DNA of 26,400 nt from a virus. The stretch is from the IMG/VR virus record IMGVR_UViG_3300012950_000022, positions 1 through 26,400 of that record; one strand, 5' to 3'. Each line of letters opens with the position of its first letter. Within the stretch, counting starts at the first letter, position 1. The notes under the pieces are model-generated. The model made no database searches and had not been told where the DNA came from. It saw nothing but the letters and a program-made list of their open reading frames with translations. The position numbers and the translations under genes are program-made. This document shows positions 14,371 to 20,090 of the stretch, one piece after another.

Positions 14371-14395
14371 AGAAAAGCCCCAAATTAATGGGGCT
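14371..14395 (-). terminator. Attenuator-like hairpin in the leader of the nuclease gene
   Basis: On the minus strand, AGCCCC pairs with GGGGCT (14395-14376), followed by TTTTCTT. It sits 15 bp before the start codon of the gene at 14356, downstream of a putative promoter. It could attenuate that gene or end a short RNA. Confidence 0.55.
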
Positions 14396-14430
14396 AATTT
14401 TGTGGGTCGTCCATTGAAGTGTTTATGTCT

Positions 14431-14450
14431 CTACTATATATATATACTTG
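14431..14450 (-). promoter_or_regulatory. Repeated TATATA element, copy 2
   Basis: The minus strand carries CAAG followed by an extended TATATA run and GTAG, as at 13776-13791. It is a candidate leftward promoter for the nuclease gene ending at 13841. No clear -35 is seen. Confidence 0.35.
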
Positions 14451-14552
14451 TGAAAACAAATAAAAATCCCTAATCTAAAGTCACTTTTTTTTGATTTATT
14501 TTCATTTGTCTTATATTTATAGCTTTTTTCCCAACTGGGAAGTGACTTAGTC

Positions 14553-14891
14553 TCAGCTTCCACCTACGTTACAAGCCTCTGGCATAATGGCTGGTAAATG
14601 GTGTTCCCTGGTCTTGAGTACCGTGACAGGAGTTTCTTTGGCCGTTCTAACTCTAAATTCAGATACCCTGCTCATTGAATCTTCCGAGGGTAGAGGATTA
14701 ATATTTGATAACTTAGATTGATGCCTCTGCTCTAGATCGTGATCCTCTGGATTTATAAAACTCTTCTGGAACTCTGGTTGTACTTCTATGCCTGAGATAA
14801 AGCCACTCTTCCTGACCACTGCCTCCTGTAAGACAACCTCTAAATGGTGTGGCTCTAAACTGGTTTCTACTACTACCGTTATTTTCTTCAT
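14553..14891 (-). CDS. Hypothetical protein, 112 aa
   Basis: Not recognised. The N-terminal strand (MKKITVVVETSLEPHH) and the rest of the sequence, rich in Glu, His and Pro, show no catalytic motif, membrane helix or signal peptide. It begins 2 bp after the stop of the upstream gene, with purine-rich AGAGAGAG ahead, so it is translated as part of a leftward operon (16417 to 14553). Its stop is followed by a CCCAACTGGG hairpin with A/T flanks at about 14527-14542. Confidence 0.6.
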   Translation of the reverse strand: MKKITVVVETSLEPHHLEVVLQEAVVRKSGFISGIEVQPEFQKSFINPEDHDLEQRHQSKLSNINPLPSEDSMSRVSEFRVRTAKETPVTVLKTREHHLPAIMPEACNVGGS

Positions 14892-14893
14892 AA

Positions 14894-15196
14894 CTACTCT
14901 CTCTTAATGAAACAGGGAGTCGTCTCCCCTAACCAACTTCCTATGGTGTTAAATTCAAAATACTCTACAGCCTCCTCTTGACTCATCCCCTGCTGCATGT
15001 ATATCTCTATTACCTTATGGTAATCATAACAGGCTATGTCAGACTGCCCAAATCTACTGACTACCCCTACTAAAGCCTCCTCTAAATCAGGATAGACTAT
15101 CGTCTCATTAGATAAAGATCCTATCACCTCATCTATGATGTGCTTGATACCCTGGCTTTTCTTAATCCTGGCTATCATACTCTCTGTTTGACTCAT
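14894..15196 (-). CDS. Conserved phage hypothetical protein
   Basis: The 100-aa protein resembles a widespread phage family of unknown function. The family's landmarks are visible: EALVGVVSRFG (40-50), ACYDYHKVIEIYM (55-67), SQEEAVEYFEFNT (72-84) and a terminal GSWLGETTPCF. The fold is small and helical. It lies in the leftward operon with two other small genes and no obvious partner. The ATG is preceded by AAGGTAA at a good distance. Function is unknown, and I do not infer one. Confidence 0.7.
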   Translation of the reverse strand: MSQTESMIARIKKSQGIKHIIDEVIGSLSNETIVYPDLEEALVGVVSRFGQSDIACYDYHKVIEIYMQQGMSQEEAVEYFEFNTIGSWLGETTPCFIKRE

Positions 15197-15250
15197 CTCT
15201 GATTACCTTGTGTTGTCTCCTGGGTTTCGGCTCCTCTTCTAAAGAAGCCG

Positions 15251-15628
15251 TTAATCTTCCTTTCCATTGTTCCTCTGGTCATACAAGGCTACCACTGCAC
15301 TGCTGAGAATTCCTAACATGACTAATAGTAGCCTTTCGAAAAAGGCCAACTCTTTTTCGATGCCGATGGTGCCTTTGGGTGACCACCAACTGATGATACT
15401 CATACATACCATGCCACCCACTAATAATATAACCCCAATGAAAACTAGCCTGACTACACTTATCTGTCCCTGAGTCTTTAATAAGCTGGAATTCTGCTTT
15501 TCACTCTTGTCCAGGTTGTTTATCAAATCCTGGACTTGAGTCTCTAAGATTAAAATTACCTCATGGTCAGTTTTGCCATTGTAGATGCCGTTAATCTCAT
15601 TTTCACTTTTGCTTGGGTTTTGGTTCAT
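15251..15628 (-). CDS. Two-helix membrane protein with N-terminal coiled coil
   Basis: The 125-aa protein has a polar N-terminus with a probable coiled coil (about 24-50: EVILILETQVQDLINNLD), then two hydrophobic helices (about 57-80, VVRLVFIGVILLVGGMVCM, and about 96-114, LLLVMLGILSSAVVAL) and a charged end. The topology could suit a phage membrane effector or spanin/holin accessory, but no family is recognised. Its start overlaps the preceding small ORF by 26 bp. It is part of the leftward operon. Confidence 0.6.
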   Translation of the reverse strand: MNQNPSKSENEINGIYNGKTDHEVILILETQVQDLINNLDKSEKQNSSLLKTQGQISVVRLVFIGVILLVGGMVCMSIISWWSPKGTIGIEKELAFFERLLLVMLGILSSAVVALYDQRNNGKED

Positions 15629-15803
15629 TGTTGATACACTTTAGGTTGTAAACCACTCGACAGTGGTGACAGACCAATCCACTGCCCCAATTGTAGGGGC
15701 AGTTTCTTATATTTGGGCTAATTTCTTCGTTAACGTGTCTAGGAGGCTGGTGGTGAGGTTTTTCCTGTTTGTCTAGTGGTTTGTGTGGAGCAGGAGTTAA
15801 CAT
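15603..15803 (-). CDS. Small Cys/His-containing hypothetical protein
   Basis: This 66-aa ORF starts 5 bp after the stop of the T5orf172 gene and overlaps the membrane protein gene by 26 bp. It is rich in Pro, His and Asn and has CPYNWGSGLVCHHC, a possible zinc-binding pair. There is no ribosome binding site, so it would depend on coupling. Placement between two coupled genes favours it being real, but composition and low-complexity ends make it doubtful. Confidence 0.4.
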   Translation of the reverse strand: MLTPAPHKPLDKQEKPHHQPPRHVNEEISPNIRNCPYNWGSGLVCHHCRVVYNLKCINNEPKPKQK

Positions 15804-15808
15804 GGGGC

Positions 15809-16417
15809 TTAATTTAGGTATCCTTGACCGTTTTCTGCTTCTTCGTCTACCTCGTAACTGGGAGATAGTTTGTTTCTCCAGGTGGAGAGTTTTTCTAATA
15901 AGTCGGGGATTTCAAACCACTCTCCTGTTTTTAATCGGTAAGGTTTGAAGACTGTGTGATATGCCCTCTCCAACTGCTTGGGTTTGTATGTCCAGTCCTT
16001 CCCCAAAACTAATAGTTCGGCTGGAACATTGTTCTGGATCTGGTTGAACCTCTTTTTGAAGTTGAAGGTGTAACCTATCTTTAAGTAGTTTGTGCCTGAC
16101 ATGTTGATGAAATAGACACAACCCATCTTTTTATCTTTATTTTCCTTGTCTTCGAAAAATTGGATCTGTGGAGGATGTTCGTAACTTACGTCCTTGGTTA
16201 CCTTGTCCTGACTCCACCTGAATAACTCCTTACTTAAGAATTTTTGCCAGACCGATATTTTCTTGCCATCCTTGATAGTGGTGGCTATAGCCTGGACTGC
16301 ATCTTTGTAGCCCTCGTAATAGCCGTTCCTCATTCCTGTTTGATACAAATCTATGTTCTTAATGTATCCATCCATCAAAGATAGATCTATCTGGTTTACT
16401 GCCTCTACCTGTTTCAT
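15809..16417 (-). CDS. T5orf172 (GIY-YIG-like) domain protein
   Basis: The 202-aa protein has a helical N-terminal half (1-95) and a T5orf172 domain (about 100-172). VYFINMSG (101-108), YLKIGYT (111-117), R123, LERAYH (149-154) and GEWFEI (165-170) follow the family's pattern. This domain is related to GIY-YIG nucleases and common in phage proteins; catalytic action on DNA is plausible but unproven for this family. It is the first gene of the leftward operon, next to the strand-switch region with iterons. That fits a role in replication or DNA processing, an inference from location only. Confidence 0.78.
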   Translation of the reverse strand: MKQVEAVNQIDLSLMDGYIKNIDLYQTGMRNGYYEGYKDAVQAIATTIKDGKKISVWQKFLSKELFRWSQDKVTKDVSYEHPPQIQFFEDKENKDKKMGCVYFINMSGTNYLKIGYTFNFKKRFNQIQNNVPAELLVLGKDWTYKPKQLERAYHTVFKPYRLKTGEWFEIPDLLEKLSTWRNKLSPSYEVDEEAENGQGYLN

Positions 16418-16505
16418 TAACTGTTTTTACCTTTCTTTTAAAATATCCTGCTTCAAAAAACACCTATTTACGTTTTTTGGGAAATACTGTTTTTTTAAAA
16501 ATCCC

Positions 16506-16622
16506 AAAATGGAAAATACTGTTGTTCAAGAAAACTCAAAAATGGAAAATATAAAATGGAAAATATTCCCCTTCAATAAAACTCAAAAATGAAAAATATA
16601 AAATGGAAAATATTCCCCTTCA
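16506..16622. repeat. AT-rich iterons in a tandem 47-bp repeat
   Basis: AAAATGGAAAATA occurs at 16506-16518, 16539-16551, 16553-16565, 16586-16598 (one change) and 16600-16612, at intervals of 33, 14, 33 and 14 bp. From 16531 the sequence is two nearly identical 47-bp units, each ending in TTCCCCTTCA. It lies in the divergent region between the leftward operon and the right arm, like an iteron-type replication origin or repressor site. The rest of 16418-16780 holds no gene. Confidence 0.65.
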
Positions 16623-16784
16623 GGAAATGTGTGAATTAGGTTTCGTATGAAAAACGAGAATCCAAAATCACAAATCCATTTATAATTTTCACAGCACCAC
16701 TTTTTTCAGATCTAAAATTTTATTTTTAAACCCTAAAACCCACTAAATACAACTAGCACTAAACTGTTTAAAATACCAACATAG

Positions 16785-16969
16785 TAAAAAGGCTTAATTA
16801 GATGTGAATCCTCGATACAAGACTCAATATCTAACTAAGCCCTACGTTAGGAGAAATAATAAGCCCATATCACTAAGGGCATGTTGCCTAACTGCAATAG
16901 AGATGGGTTAACCTTTCCACTAAGTTAAATCCATCTACTATGCTACAACCCATAATGCAGCTAGGCAAC
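16785..16969 (-). ncRNA. Structured minus-strand RNA candidate, about 185 nt
   Basis: On the minus strand an extended -10 TGATATAAT (TATAAT at 16981-16976) precedes a 5' stem: GTTGCCTA-g-CTGCA (16969-16956) with TGCAG-t-TAGGCAAC (16896-16883), enclosing AGATGG/CCATCT. Next comes a GCCC/GGGC hairpin near 16860-16880. A terminator follows: arms 16841-16829 and 16803-16791 (one mismatch), then TTTTT. There is no ORF. The compact pairing from the first base to the terminator supports a stable RNA. It is not a tRNA, and I do not recognise the family. Confidence 0.6.
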
Positions 16970-17016
16970 GACTTTATTATATCATATATGATATCACAAT
17001 ATGCAAGACTTAAATC

Positions 17017-17163
17017 CTAAAAATTACTATTCCCTGATGAACTATATGACTTTTTATCTCTAGAGGAGTACTCGTACACCATAACCATTAAAATATTCAC
17101 CCCTAACCAACCCACAGCAGGAAATACAAACTGGCATAAGAACCAAACAAACCAACTAGGCAT
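17017..17163 (-). CDS. Short hydrophobic protein, 48 aa
   Basis: The start at 17163 follows GAGGTG with a 7-nt gap, a convincing ribosome binding site. A single hydrophobic stretch (WFVWFLCQFVFPAVGWL, continuing through NILMVMV) is followed by a polar tail rich in Ser, Lys and Asn. A minus-strand promoter (17299-17326) lies upstream, with a 125-nt leader containing an 11-bp hairpin (17215-17240). It may be a small membrane-active protein. Its short length and unusual composition leave room for doubt. Confidence 0.5.
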   Translation of the reverse strand: MPSWFVWFLCQFVFPAVGWLGVNILMVMVYEYSSRDKKSYSSSGNSNF

Positions 17164-17214
17164 ACCATAACACCTCAAACAATAACCCTTATAAAGAAGA
17201 CTATAAAGTATAAA

Positions 17215-17240
17215 TGGTGATGGGAGTTATCCCATCACCA
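17215..17240 (-). promoter_or_regulatory. Leader hairpin of the 48-aa gene
   Basis: GGTGATGGGA (17216-17225) pairs with TCCCATCACC (17230-17239), plus one flanking pair, around a GTTA loop. No T-tract is present. It lies in the leader between the promoter at 17299-17326 and the start at 17163. Confidence 0.55.
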
Positions 17241-17298
17241 CCTTAAAGAAACAGAATACTCAATCGAGAAAACAGTTAAAACTCAACTGAGTGAAATA

Positions 17299-17326
17299 AT
17301 TATAACACAACTGCCTTTGATGACAA
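17299..17326 (-). promoter_or_regulatory. Minus-strand sigma70-type promoter
   Basis: TTGTCA (17326-17321), 16-nt spacer, TATAAT (17304-17299), reading leftward. It would drive the short hydrophobic gene. Confidence 0.65.
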
Positions 17327-17382
17327 CAACATTATAAGGGCCGAAAACACCCTAAATGACCCCCTTTTTGGGCACCTCTCTC

Positions 17383-17471
17383 AGCAGAGCATTCGGGCCT
17401 ATCAGGGGTTCAGTAGACCCCCTAATAGGTATTCCAGATTCAAGGCCCATTCTGCCAGGTGTCATGTTGTA
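17383..17471 (+). repeat. Structured repeat AGCARAG-N11-ATCA, copy A
   Basis: AGCAGAG (17383-17389), 11 nt, ATCA (17401-17404), followed by GGGGT/ACCCC (17405-17421). Around it GGGCC pairs with GGCCC, and GCAGA with TCTGC further downstream. It is one of four copies (18143, 22303, 23283) with exactly the same 11-nt spacing. With the flanking promoter and a TTGGGGGTATGCCA copy it fills 17327-17682. Confidence 0.55.
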
Positions 17472-17475
17472 GATT

Positions 17476-17489
17476 TTGGGGGTATGCCA
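17476..17489 (+). repeat. TTGGGGGTATGCCA repeat, copy 1 of 3
   Basis: This exact 14-mer also occurs at 18048-18061 and 18236-18249. Here it is followed by ATGGCAT, making an ATGCCA/TGGCAT palindrome. Confidence 0.7.
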
Positions 17490-17621
17490 AATGGCATAGT
17501 TTGGCACAATGAGAAAACCTCTACCATACCCACAACCCTCAACCCTCTATATACCCTATATTAGCTCCACATACCATATCAATAAAACCCTTGTCATACC
17601 TCACTTTTATACACTTCACCC

Positions 17622-17650
17622 TTGACATTCTTATATAAATCTGGTATAAT
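17622..17650 (+). promoter_or_regulatory. Cassette promoter of the 17683 gene
   Basis: TTGACA (17622-17627), 17-bp spacer containing TTATATAAATCTGG, TATAAT (17645-17650): a perfect consensus promoter, and the reference member of a nine-copy family in the right arm. Confidence 0.93.
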
Positions 17651-17682
17651 TATGACATCAAACAAAGGAAAGGAAGACGATC

Positions 17683-17976
17683 ATGAAGACCCAAATTCAA
17701 GCCAATCAAGACCAAACCCATAGAGATAAATCACTAGGTAAAGAGGTCTATTTAGACCATGACCAATGCCAAGATTTCGGGGTTGAATACTTCAATACAT
17801 CAAGCTTCTATATGACTGCAGATGTGTTATTAGACTCTAAGGGTGGTGATGGATACGACACCAACCACCAACAACTACTAAAACCTATCGGAACCGATTA
17901 TGTAGTTCTAAGTCGTCAACATGGTGAGAAGCCAGGTTGGTTCAAGATAGATAACATCGTAACGGCAGGACACTAA
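17683..17976 (+). CDS. Hypothetical early protein, 97 aa
   Basis: Not recognised. The sequence is polar, rich in Asp, Gln, His and Tyr, with no membrane helix or motif. It has a consensus promoter (17622-17650) and a strong ribosome binding site (AAAGGAAAGGAAG) before the ATG, so it should be highly expressed soon after infection. It is followed by a 38-aa coupled ORF. Many phage host-takeover proteins look like this, but no function can be assigned. Confidence 0.75.
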   Translation: MKTQIQANQDQTHRDKSLGKEVYLDHDQCQDFGVEYFNTSSFYMTADVLLDSKGGDGYDTNHQQLLKPIGTDYVVLSRQHGEKPGWFKIDNIVTAGH

Positions 17977-17988
17977 AGGAGAAACCCA

Positions 17989-18105
17989 ATGAAGAAACTA
18001 GCTAGTCATAGTTTGGCATGTCTGGCATCTGTCATGTTTGGCATATCTTGGGGGTATGCCATCCTACATGTTGCCAGGACACTCAAGACCCTCATTAACC
18101 CCTAA
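17989..18105 (+). CDS. Small single-pass membrane protein, 38 aa
   Basis: ATG 17989 follows AAAGGAG with a 9-nt gap, 12 bp after the previous stop. The product has a basic start (MKK) and one hydrophobic segment (SLACLASVMFGISWGYAILHV). The coding sequence contains a TTGGGGGTATGCCA repeat, read as part of the membrane helix. It is real by ribosome binding site and spacing but short. It is probably co-expressed with the 97-aa gene. Confidence 0.55.
   Translation: MKKLASHSLACLASVMFGISWGYAILHVARTLKTLINP
18048..18061 (+). repeat. TTGGGGGTATGCCA repeat, copy 2 of 3
   Basis: Exact 14-mer inside the 38-aa ORF. GTCATGTT precedes it, as in copy 1. Confidence 0.7.
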
Positions 18106-18114
18106 ACCCCCTGA

Positions 18115-18137
18115 CAGTGGGGCTTTCAGCCCCACTG
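18115..18137. repeat. 10-bp hairpin
   Basis: CAGTGGGGCT (18115-18124) pairs with AGCCCCACTG (18128-18137) around TTC. No T-tract. First of a chain of perfect hairpins in the gene-free stretch 18106-18513. Confidence 0.75.
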
Positions 18138-18142
18138 CCCTA

Positions 18143-18215
18143 AGCAGAGCCGAAGGCCATATCAGGTCTACCGAAATGGTGTAAACACCATTTGTAGACA
18201 GAAGGAGCCTTCGGC
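18143..18215 (+). repeat. Structured repeat AGCARAG-N11-ATCA, copy B
   Basis: AGCAGAG (18143-18149), 11 nt, ATCA (18161-18164). GCCGAAGGC (18149-18157) pairs with GCCTTCGGC (18207-18215), enclosing GTCTAC/GTAGAC and an AAATGGTG/CACCATTT hairpin. Confidence 0.6.
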
Positions 18216-18217
18216 AT

Positions 18218-18271
18218 TTACAGCCCTGTTGAAAATTGGGGGTATGCCATCCCATGTCAACAGGGCTGTAA
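18218..18271. repeat. 14-bp hairpin with a TTGGGGGTATGCCA loop (copy 3)
   Basis: TTACAGCCCTGTTG (18218-18231) pairs perfectly with CAACAGGGCTGTAA (18258-18271). The loop contains the third TTGGGGGTATGCCA copy (18236-18249). Confidence 0.75.
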
Positions 18272-18278
18272 TTATTGG

Positions 18279-18333
18279 CAATCATGATGCCCTCAAACCC
18301 TTGCTATCACTGGGTTTGAGGGTGTCATGATTG
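18279..18333. repeat. Nested hairpin sharing its core with 20091-20176
   Basis: The outer arms CAATCATGA/TCATGATTG and inner arms CCCTCAAACCC/GGGTTTGAGGG are separated by a 2x2 internal loop. The 25-nt core at 18294-18318 reappears inverted at 20127-20151 with one change. Confidence 0.75.
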
Positions 18334-18339
18334 TCGGTG

Positions 18340-18387
18340 TTTTTTGGCATGACATGGTGGCATAGATTGGCATGTCATGCCAAAAAA
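18340..18387. repeat. 17-bp inverted repeat with GGCATGACATG arms
   Basis: TTTTTTGGCATGACATG (18340-18356) and CATGTCATGCCAAAAAA (18371-18387) are perfect complements separated by 14 nt. It has T's at one end and A's at the other, so it could work as a terminator in either direction. Confidence 0.7.
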
Positions 18388-18513
18388 ATTAATCAAAAAA
18401 TCTGGTAGAAACTTGGCATGGTTTGTGATTTGTTGACAGTTGTTTACAAAAAGAGTACACATTCTAAATAGGGTGTCAAGGTAAAATGACATTTTAAAAA
18501 AATTATTTTAGGC

Positions 18514-18544
18514 AAAAAAAAACGGTGGCATTTCTGCCACCGTT
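18514..18544 (-). terminator. Minus-strand terminator
   Basis: AACGGTGGCA pairs with TGCCACCGTT (18544-18521) around GAAA, followed by T's (18522-18514) on the minus strand. It ends the gene at 18565. Confidence 0.9.
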
Positions 18545-18564
18545 CGGAGTTGGTTCTGATTAGT

Positions 18565-18906
18565 TTACCATCCAACGTCTGTATTCGATTCCCCAAAAAA
18601 TTCCTCTGCTTGATTTTTAAAATTGGTTTTTGTTTCCCAAGGCAGATCTTTAAATGTTAATTTGCCTTTATCATCAAGCATATCCTCTGCTAGTTGATCA
18701 CTAATCCAACTATACGGACAGCCCATTAGAACCTTAGCTATACCGTAAGGCATAATTCCATATTCGAGATAGTAACTATATAACTTGTTGAAAAGGTCTG
18801 GATGGTCTGATAATTCACTTCGTGACATTAAAACAGCTATTGTGTCGTGCCTATATTCAAGCACGATTGATTTTAATGTAGTTGGTTGATGGGTTGACTG
18901 ATTCAT
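18565..18906 (-). CDS. Hypothetical early protein, 113 aa
   Basis: Not recognised. It is mostly helical (LFNKLYSYYLEYG, AEDMLDDKGK), with no membrane segment or catalytic motif. It has its own promoter (18934-18962), a CAGAGGAC ribosome binding site and a strong terminator (18514-18544), so it is a self-contained one-gene cassette. Its leader is nearly identical to that of the gene at 19534. Confidence 0.72.
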   Translation of the reverse strand: MNQSTHQPTTLKSIVLEYRHDTIAVLMSRSELSDHPDLFNKLYSYYLEYGIMPYGIAKVLMGCPYSWISDQLAEDMLDDKGKLTFKDLPWETKTNFKNQAEEFFGESNTDVGW

Positions 18907-19003
18907 GTTTTTTGTCCTCTGTGTTATGGTTGTATTATACCAGATTTATATAAGAATGTCAAGGCCGAAATGAAATTAATTCGACCTTGACCAAACTTTT
19001 TTG
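18904..19003 (-). repeat. About 100-bp cassette-junction repeat, copy 1
   Basis: From the start codon back through leader, promoter and an upstream hairpin, this segment closely matches 19532-19629. The hairpin GTCAAGGTCGAA/TTCGGCCTTGAC overlaps the -35 TTGACA. Confidence 0.75.
18934..18962 (-). promoter_or_regulatory. Cassette promoter of the 18906 gene
   Basis: TTGACA (18962-18957), 17-bp spacer with TTATATAAATCTGG, TATAAT (18939-18934). Confidence 0.93.
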
Positions 19004-19005
19004 GG

Positions 19006-19290
19006 TTATTGTATCGTATGGGGTAGCCTTGTTAGAATCTGTCCTGGTATTGGCTCTAAACTGTTAAAGTATACGGTGATCTGTTCCATTGTATTGGGAA
19101 CGGTTACATCAACAACAATTTTACCATCGGTAACATTGTCATACCGAGGATTACAACCTCTAGCCATTTCGACAAATTGTTTGCTATCTTTGTCCCAATG
19201 GGTAGCACATACCATCCCAACTTTGATTGCATCCCAATTATTTTCCATCCACTCTTTAAAATTCGGTTGTGTAACTTGGTTATTATTCAT
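19006..19290 (-). CDS. Hypothetical early protein, 94 aa
   Basis: ATG 19290 lies 1 bp after the preceding stop and is preferred over an upstream in-frame ATG at 19332, which would overlap the previous gene. The protein begins MNNNQVTQPNFKEW and has a beta-rich C-terminal half (KIVVDVTVP, ITVYFNSLEP). No motif is recognised. It is the second gene of a two-gene leftward cassette. Confidence 0.62.
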   Translation of the reverse strand: MNNNQVTQPNFKEWMENNWDAIKVGMVCATHWDKDSKQFVEMARGCNPRYDNVTDGKIVVDVTVPNTMEQITVYFNSLEPIPGQILTRLPHTIQ

Positions 19291-19291
19291 G

Positions 19292-19534
19292 TTATATCCC
19301 TGTTCCTTCACTGTGGTAAACGTCCCAAACATTACAATCTATACTTTCCCCGTCATCACCAAAGGCAGTAAGTAAACCCTCTGCCGTTAGTGTTTCGATC
19401 TGATATGGGGTATTTAAGTGAGTAGTAAAAACCCAATCCCCGACCTTGACATTCCGTTTGGTCTTGGATAGATCGTTATCGGTGAATGTGAATTCCTTGA
19501 CGAAATTGTCAGGGATTATGTTGGTGAATTTCAT
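19292..19534 (-). CDS. Hypothetical early protein, 80 aa
   Basis: Not recognised. The middle, VKVGDWVFTTHLNTPYQIETLT, looks like a small beta-barrel seen in several nucleic-acid-binding folds, but that is not a firm assignment. It is driven by the promoter at 19561-19589 with leader CAGAGGACAAAAAC. It is followed 1 bp later by the 94-aa gene. Confidence 0.68.
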   Translation of the reverse strand: MKFTNIIPDNFVKEFTFTDNDLSKTKRNVKVGDWVFTTHLNTPYQIETLTAEGLLTAFGDDGESIDCNVWDVYHSEGTGI

Positions 19535-19629
19535 GTTTTTGTCCTCTGTGTTATGGTGTAATTATACCAGATTTATATAATAATGTCAAGGTCGAAACGA
19601 AATTATTTCGACCTTGACCAAACTTTTTA
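19532..19629 (-). repeat. About 100-bp cassette-junction repeat, copy 2
   Basis: Closely matches 18904-19003. Its hairpin, GTCAAGGTCGAAA with TTTCGACCTTGAC (13 bp), lies directly downstream of the gene ending at 19627 and overlaps the -35 of the next promoter. Confidence 0.75.
19561..19589 (-). promoter_or_regulatory. Cassette promoter of the 19534 gene
   Basis: TTGACA (19589-19584), 17-bp spacer with TTATATAAATCTGG, TATAAT (19566-19561). Confidence 0.93.
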
Positions 19630-19794
19630 TCCCCAATAATTGGCTTGTATTTCTTCGTCATTAATAAAATCGTCGTAATTACTATAGCCATATTCGAATT
19701 GGGCTACAATATAATCTATCTCGGCTTGGCTCATGTCACTTTCGAATTCGAAAGTAAATTCCAGTTGGGTACATTGGTTGATTGATTGTTTCAT
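19627..19794 (-). CDS. Small acidic hypothetical protein, 55 aa
   Basis: The start ATG 19794 follows AAAGGAT. The product is acidic and aromatic-rich (FTFEFESDMSQAEIDYIV, EYGYSNYDDFINDEE) with no membrane helix. It has a perfect consensus promoter 25 bp upstream (19819-19847). Small acidic early proteins of this kind are often DNA mimics or inhibitors of host enzymes, but that is speculation. Confidence 0.65.
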   Translation of the reverse strand: MKQSINQCTQLEFTFEFESDMSQAEIDYIVAQFEYGYSNYDDFINDEEIQANYWG

Positions 19795-19818
19795 GTTTCT
19801 ATCCTTTAGTATGACAGA

Positions 19819-19847
19819 ATTATACCATTATTATATAATGGTGTCAA
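19819..19847 (-). promoter_or_regulatory. Cassette promoter of the 19794 gene
   Basis: TTGACA (19847-19842), 17-bp spacer, TATAAT (19824-19819). The spacer CCATTATATAATAATGG is nearly palindromic and differs from the other copies. Confidence 0.92.
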
Positions 19848-19864
19848 GGTAGAATCGTTTTTTC

Positions 19865-19893
19865 TTGCCATTTTTATATAGGAATGGTATAAT
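19865..19893 (+). promoter_or_regulatory. Cassette promoter of the 19920 gene
   Basis: TTGCCA (19865-19870), 17-bp spacer with TTATATAGGAATGG, TATAAT (19888-19893). It is divergent from the promoter at 19819-19847, with 17 bp between the two -35 elements. Confidence 0.88.
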
Positions 19894-19919
19894 TACCGAC
19901 AGACAGAAGGAGAGAAAAA

Positions 19920-20039
19920 ATGGTTGACATTATCATAATTGCATGTATCGTGCTTGGTATATTAACACTGCCTGCACCGAACCATTACGAAGATTTTGCC
20001 AGGGTATCCAAGAAACGACACCCCAACGACTGGAAATAG
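19920..20039 (+). CDS. Small single-pass membrane protein, 39 aa
   Basis: ATG 19920 follows AAGGAGAG and a good promoter. The N-terminal 18 residues are hydrophobic (DIIIIACIVLGILTLPAP), and the rest is basic (RVSKKRHPNDWK). It is probably an inner-membrane microprotein with its tail in the cytoplasm. Function is unknown. Confidence 0.6.
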   Translation: MVDIIIIACIVLGILTLPAPNHYEDFARVSKKRHPNDWK

Positions 20040-20090
20040 TGCTATTTACACTCCACCTATTTACAGTGTCAACACCTAATGTAAACACCT

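Noticed and set aside
16353-16592. 79-aa plus-strand ORF overlapping the T5orf172 gene start
   Set aside because: It is antisense to a well-supported gene at one end and runs through iteron repeats at the other, with a composition dictated by AT-rich repeats.
16785-16969. 6S RNA
   Set aside because: Length fits, but 6S is a single long hairpin with a central bubble, whereas this has several separate hairpins and no pairing of its ends.
18064-18285. 73-aa minus-strand ORF
   Set aside because: It is opposite a chain of perfect hairpins and repeats, has no ribosome binding site and no recognisable content.
19001-19375. 124-aa plus-strand ORF opposite the 94-aa gene
   Set aside because: It is antisense to two genes with clear promoter and ribosome binding sites, and has none itself.
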